Part shown: one piece after another, positions 63,639-64,000 of the stretch | Layout: each line of letters starts with the position of its first letter | Numbering within the stretch: position 1 is the first letter of the stretch | Assembly (NCBI GenBank): GCA_965205545.1 | Contig: OZ242170.1 | Coordinates: forward strand, 2,914,001 to 2,978,000 | Length of the DNA: 64,000 nucleotides | Reading direction: 5' to 3' | From: Bin55 sp965205545 | GTDB taxonomy: Bacteria; Pseudomonadota; Gammaproteobacteria; Pseudomonadales; Azotimanducaceae | Made by a program: the position numbers and the translations under genes | Notes under the pieces: model-generated | What the model saw: the letters and a program-made list of their open reading frames with translations, nothing else | Database searches by the model: none | Told to the model about the DNA's origin: nothing

Positions 63639-64000
63639 GGGGAATGAGGTCTATGTGTACTAAGAGAGACTGAGCAGCGTTTTCCCCTGGATTCACCAGC
63701 GGAGGAACCAAGAATGCGCCGTTAGCTCGGGCGTATTTTAACTTCCATTGCTCAGCGGTCTTGTTAGAGCGCGTTATAGCGCTTCGACAATCTTGACAAT
63801 TAGTAGAGGAGCGAGTTTGTGTCAACTGCAGGTGCAGGTGGTACGTAGCCATTCAGTCTACATTTGAGCCAAGAGTCTTACAATTGATGCATTGCTCTAT
63901 AGCCGACAGAGCTTTCAATTTGGGTGTTGCAATGGCAACAAATGTTGCAGAAAGTGCCTTTTCATTACGTGGGAAATCGGTAAAGGTCCCAAAGTGGTTG
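63639..64000. other. gene-free end of window, possibly the start of a gene
   Basis: Upstream of acnA lies 362 nt without a convincing complete gene. On the plus strand a frame is open from well upstream, with ATGs at 63887 and 63932, and runs off the window end; no ribosome-binding site precedes either, so it may be chance. An inverted repeat AGCGC-GTTATA-GCGCT lies at 63768-63783, and a TTGACA at about 63793. Confidence 0.4.

Noticed and set aside
63631..63852. 73-codon minus-strand frame upstream of acnA
   Set aside because: It overlaps the acnA start, has no ribosome-binding site and no recognisable protein features.

Overview
The window looks like chromosomal DNA of an uncultivated, probably marine, gammaproteobacterium. 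Supporting signs are a glutaminyl-tRNA synthetase (GlnS), TtcA, a YheU-type protein, BolA, TrhO, YaaA, a DUF1244 protein, AcnA, a System I cytochrome c maturation set (ccmABCDEFGHI), two TonB-dependent receptors and a TRAP transporter with a TatT lipoprotein. There are also many phytanoyl-CoA-dioxygenase-type, APH-like and VOC enzymes of the kind common in marine heterotrophs. Genes are dense, many starts are GTG or TTG, and 1-4 nt start/stop overlaps are frequent. I saw no phage, insertion sequence, CRISPR array, tRNA or rRNA. The species assignment is inference.

Layout. 1-8.3 kb is an export cassette: ABC ATPase (cut by the window edge), an ABC-2 permease fused to an M1-peptidase-like domain, a lipoprotein membrane-fusion protein and an RND pump. 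8.4-13.6 kb holds a DUF1428 protein and two convergent TonB-dependent receptors, one with His/Asp/Glu-rich loops that suggest zinc. 13.6-15.8 kb is groES-groEL with a CIRCE operator, a heat-shock-type promoter and a strong terminator. 15.9-18.0 kb is a DUF5916 outer-membrane protein. 18.2-22.0 kb is a TatT-TRAP transporter operon behind a near-consensus promoter, followed by a YjbQ protein. 22.5-25.5 kb carries, on the minus strand, an unknown protein, an MDR reductase and a transglutaminase-like lipoprotein. 25.6-32.2 kb runs glnS, a PLP dehydratase and two PhyH-type dioxygenases, facing a VOC protein and a GST. 32.3-33.5 kb has two small proteins. 33.5-35.9 kb is lon with its own heat-shock-type promoter. 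36.2-40.0 kb has a dimeric-type dUTPase overlapping a NUDIX hydrolase, a class III aminotransferase and an APH-like kinase. 40.0-50.3 kb is one long minus-strand run of 14 genes: PP2C phosphatase, bolA, trhO, ttcA, yheU, then ccmABCDEFGHI. 50.6-57.5 kb holds yaaA, a TerC protein, a DUF1244 protein, lepB, a lone PDZ lipoprotein, a Prc/Tsp-type protease and a geranylgeranyl-reductase-like flavoprotein. 57.5-63.6 kb holds a nitroreductase, a membrane protein with a SHOCT-like tail, a threonyl-tRNA synthetase lacking the TGS domain, and acnA.

Themes. Envelope export and uptake (ABC/RND, TonB receptors, TRAP, signal peptidase, periplasmic protease) and protein quality control (GroESL, Lon, Prc) dominate. 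GroESL and Lon share the same promoter architecture, which points to a sigma-32 regulon, with HrcA/CIRCE added only at groESL. The BolA-TrhO-TtcA-Ccm block links tRNA modification, iron-sulfur handling and haem attachment in what looks like a single transcription unit. No obviously new defence or mobile system was found. The most unusual items are the inactivated peptidase-like ABC permease, the ABC+RND cassette, the PP2C-headed ccm superoperon, the lone PDZ lipoprotein next to Prc, and the TGS-less ThrRS.
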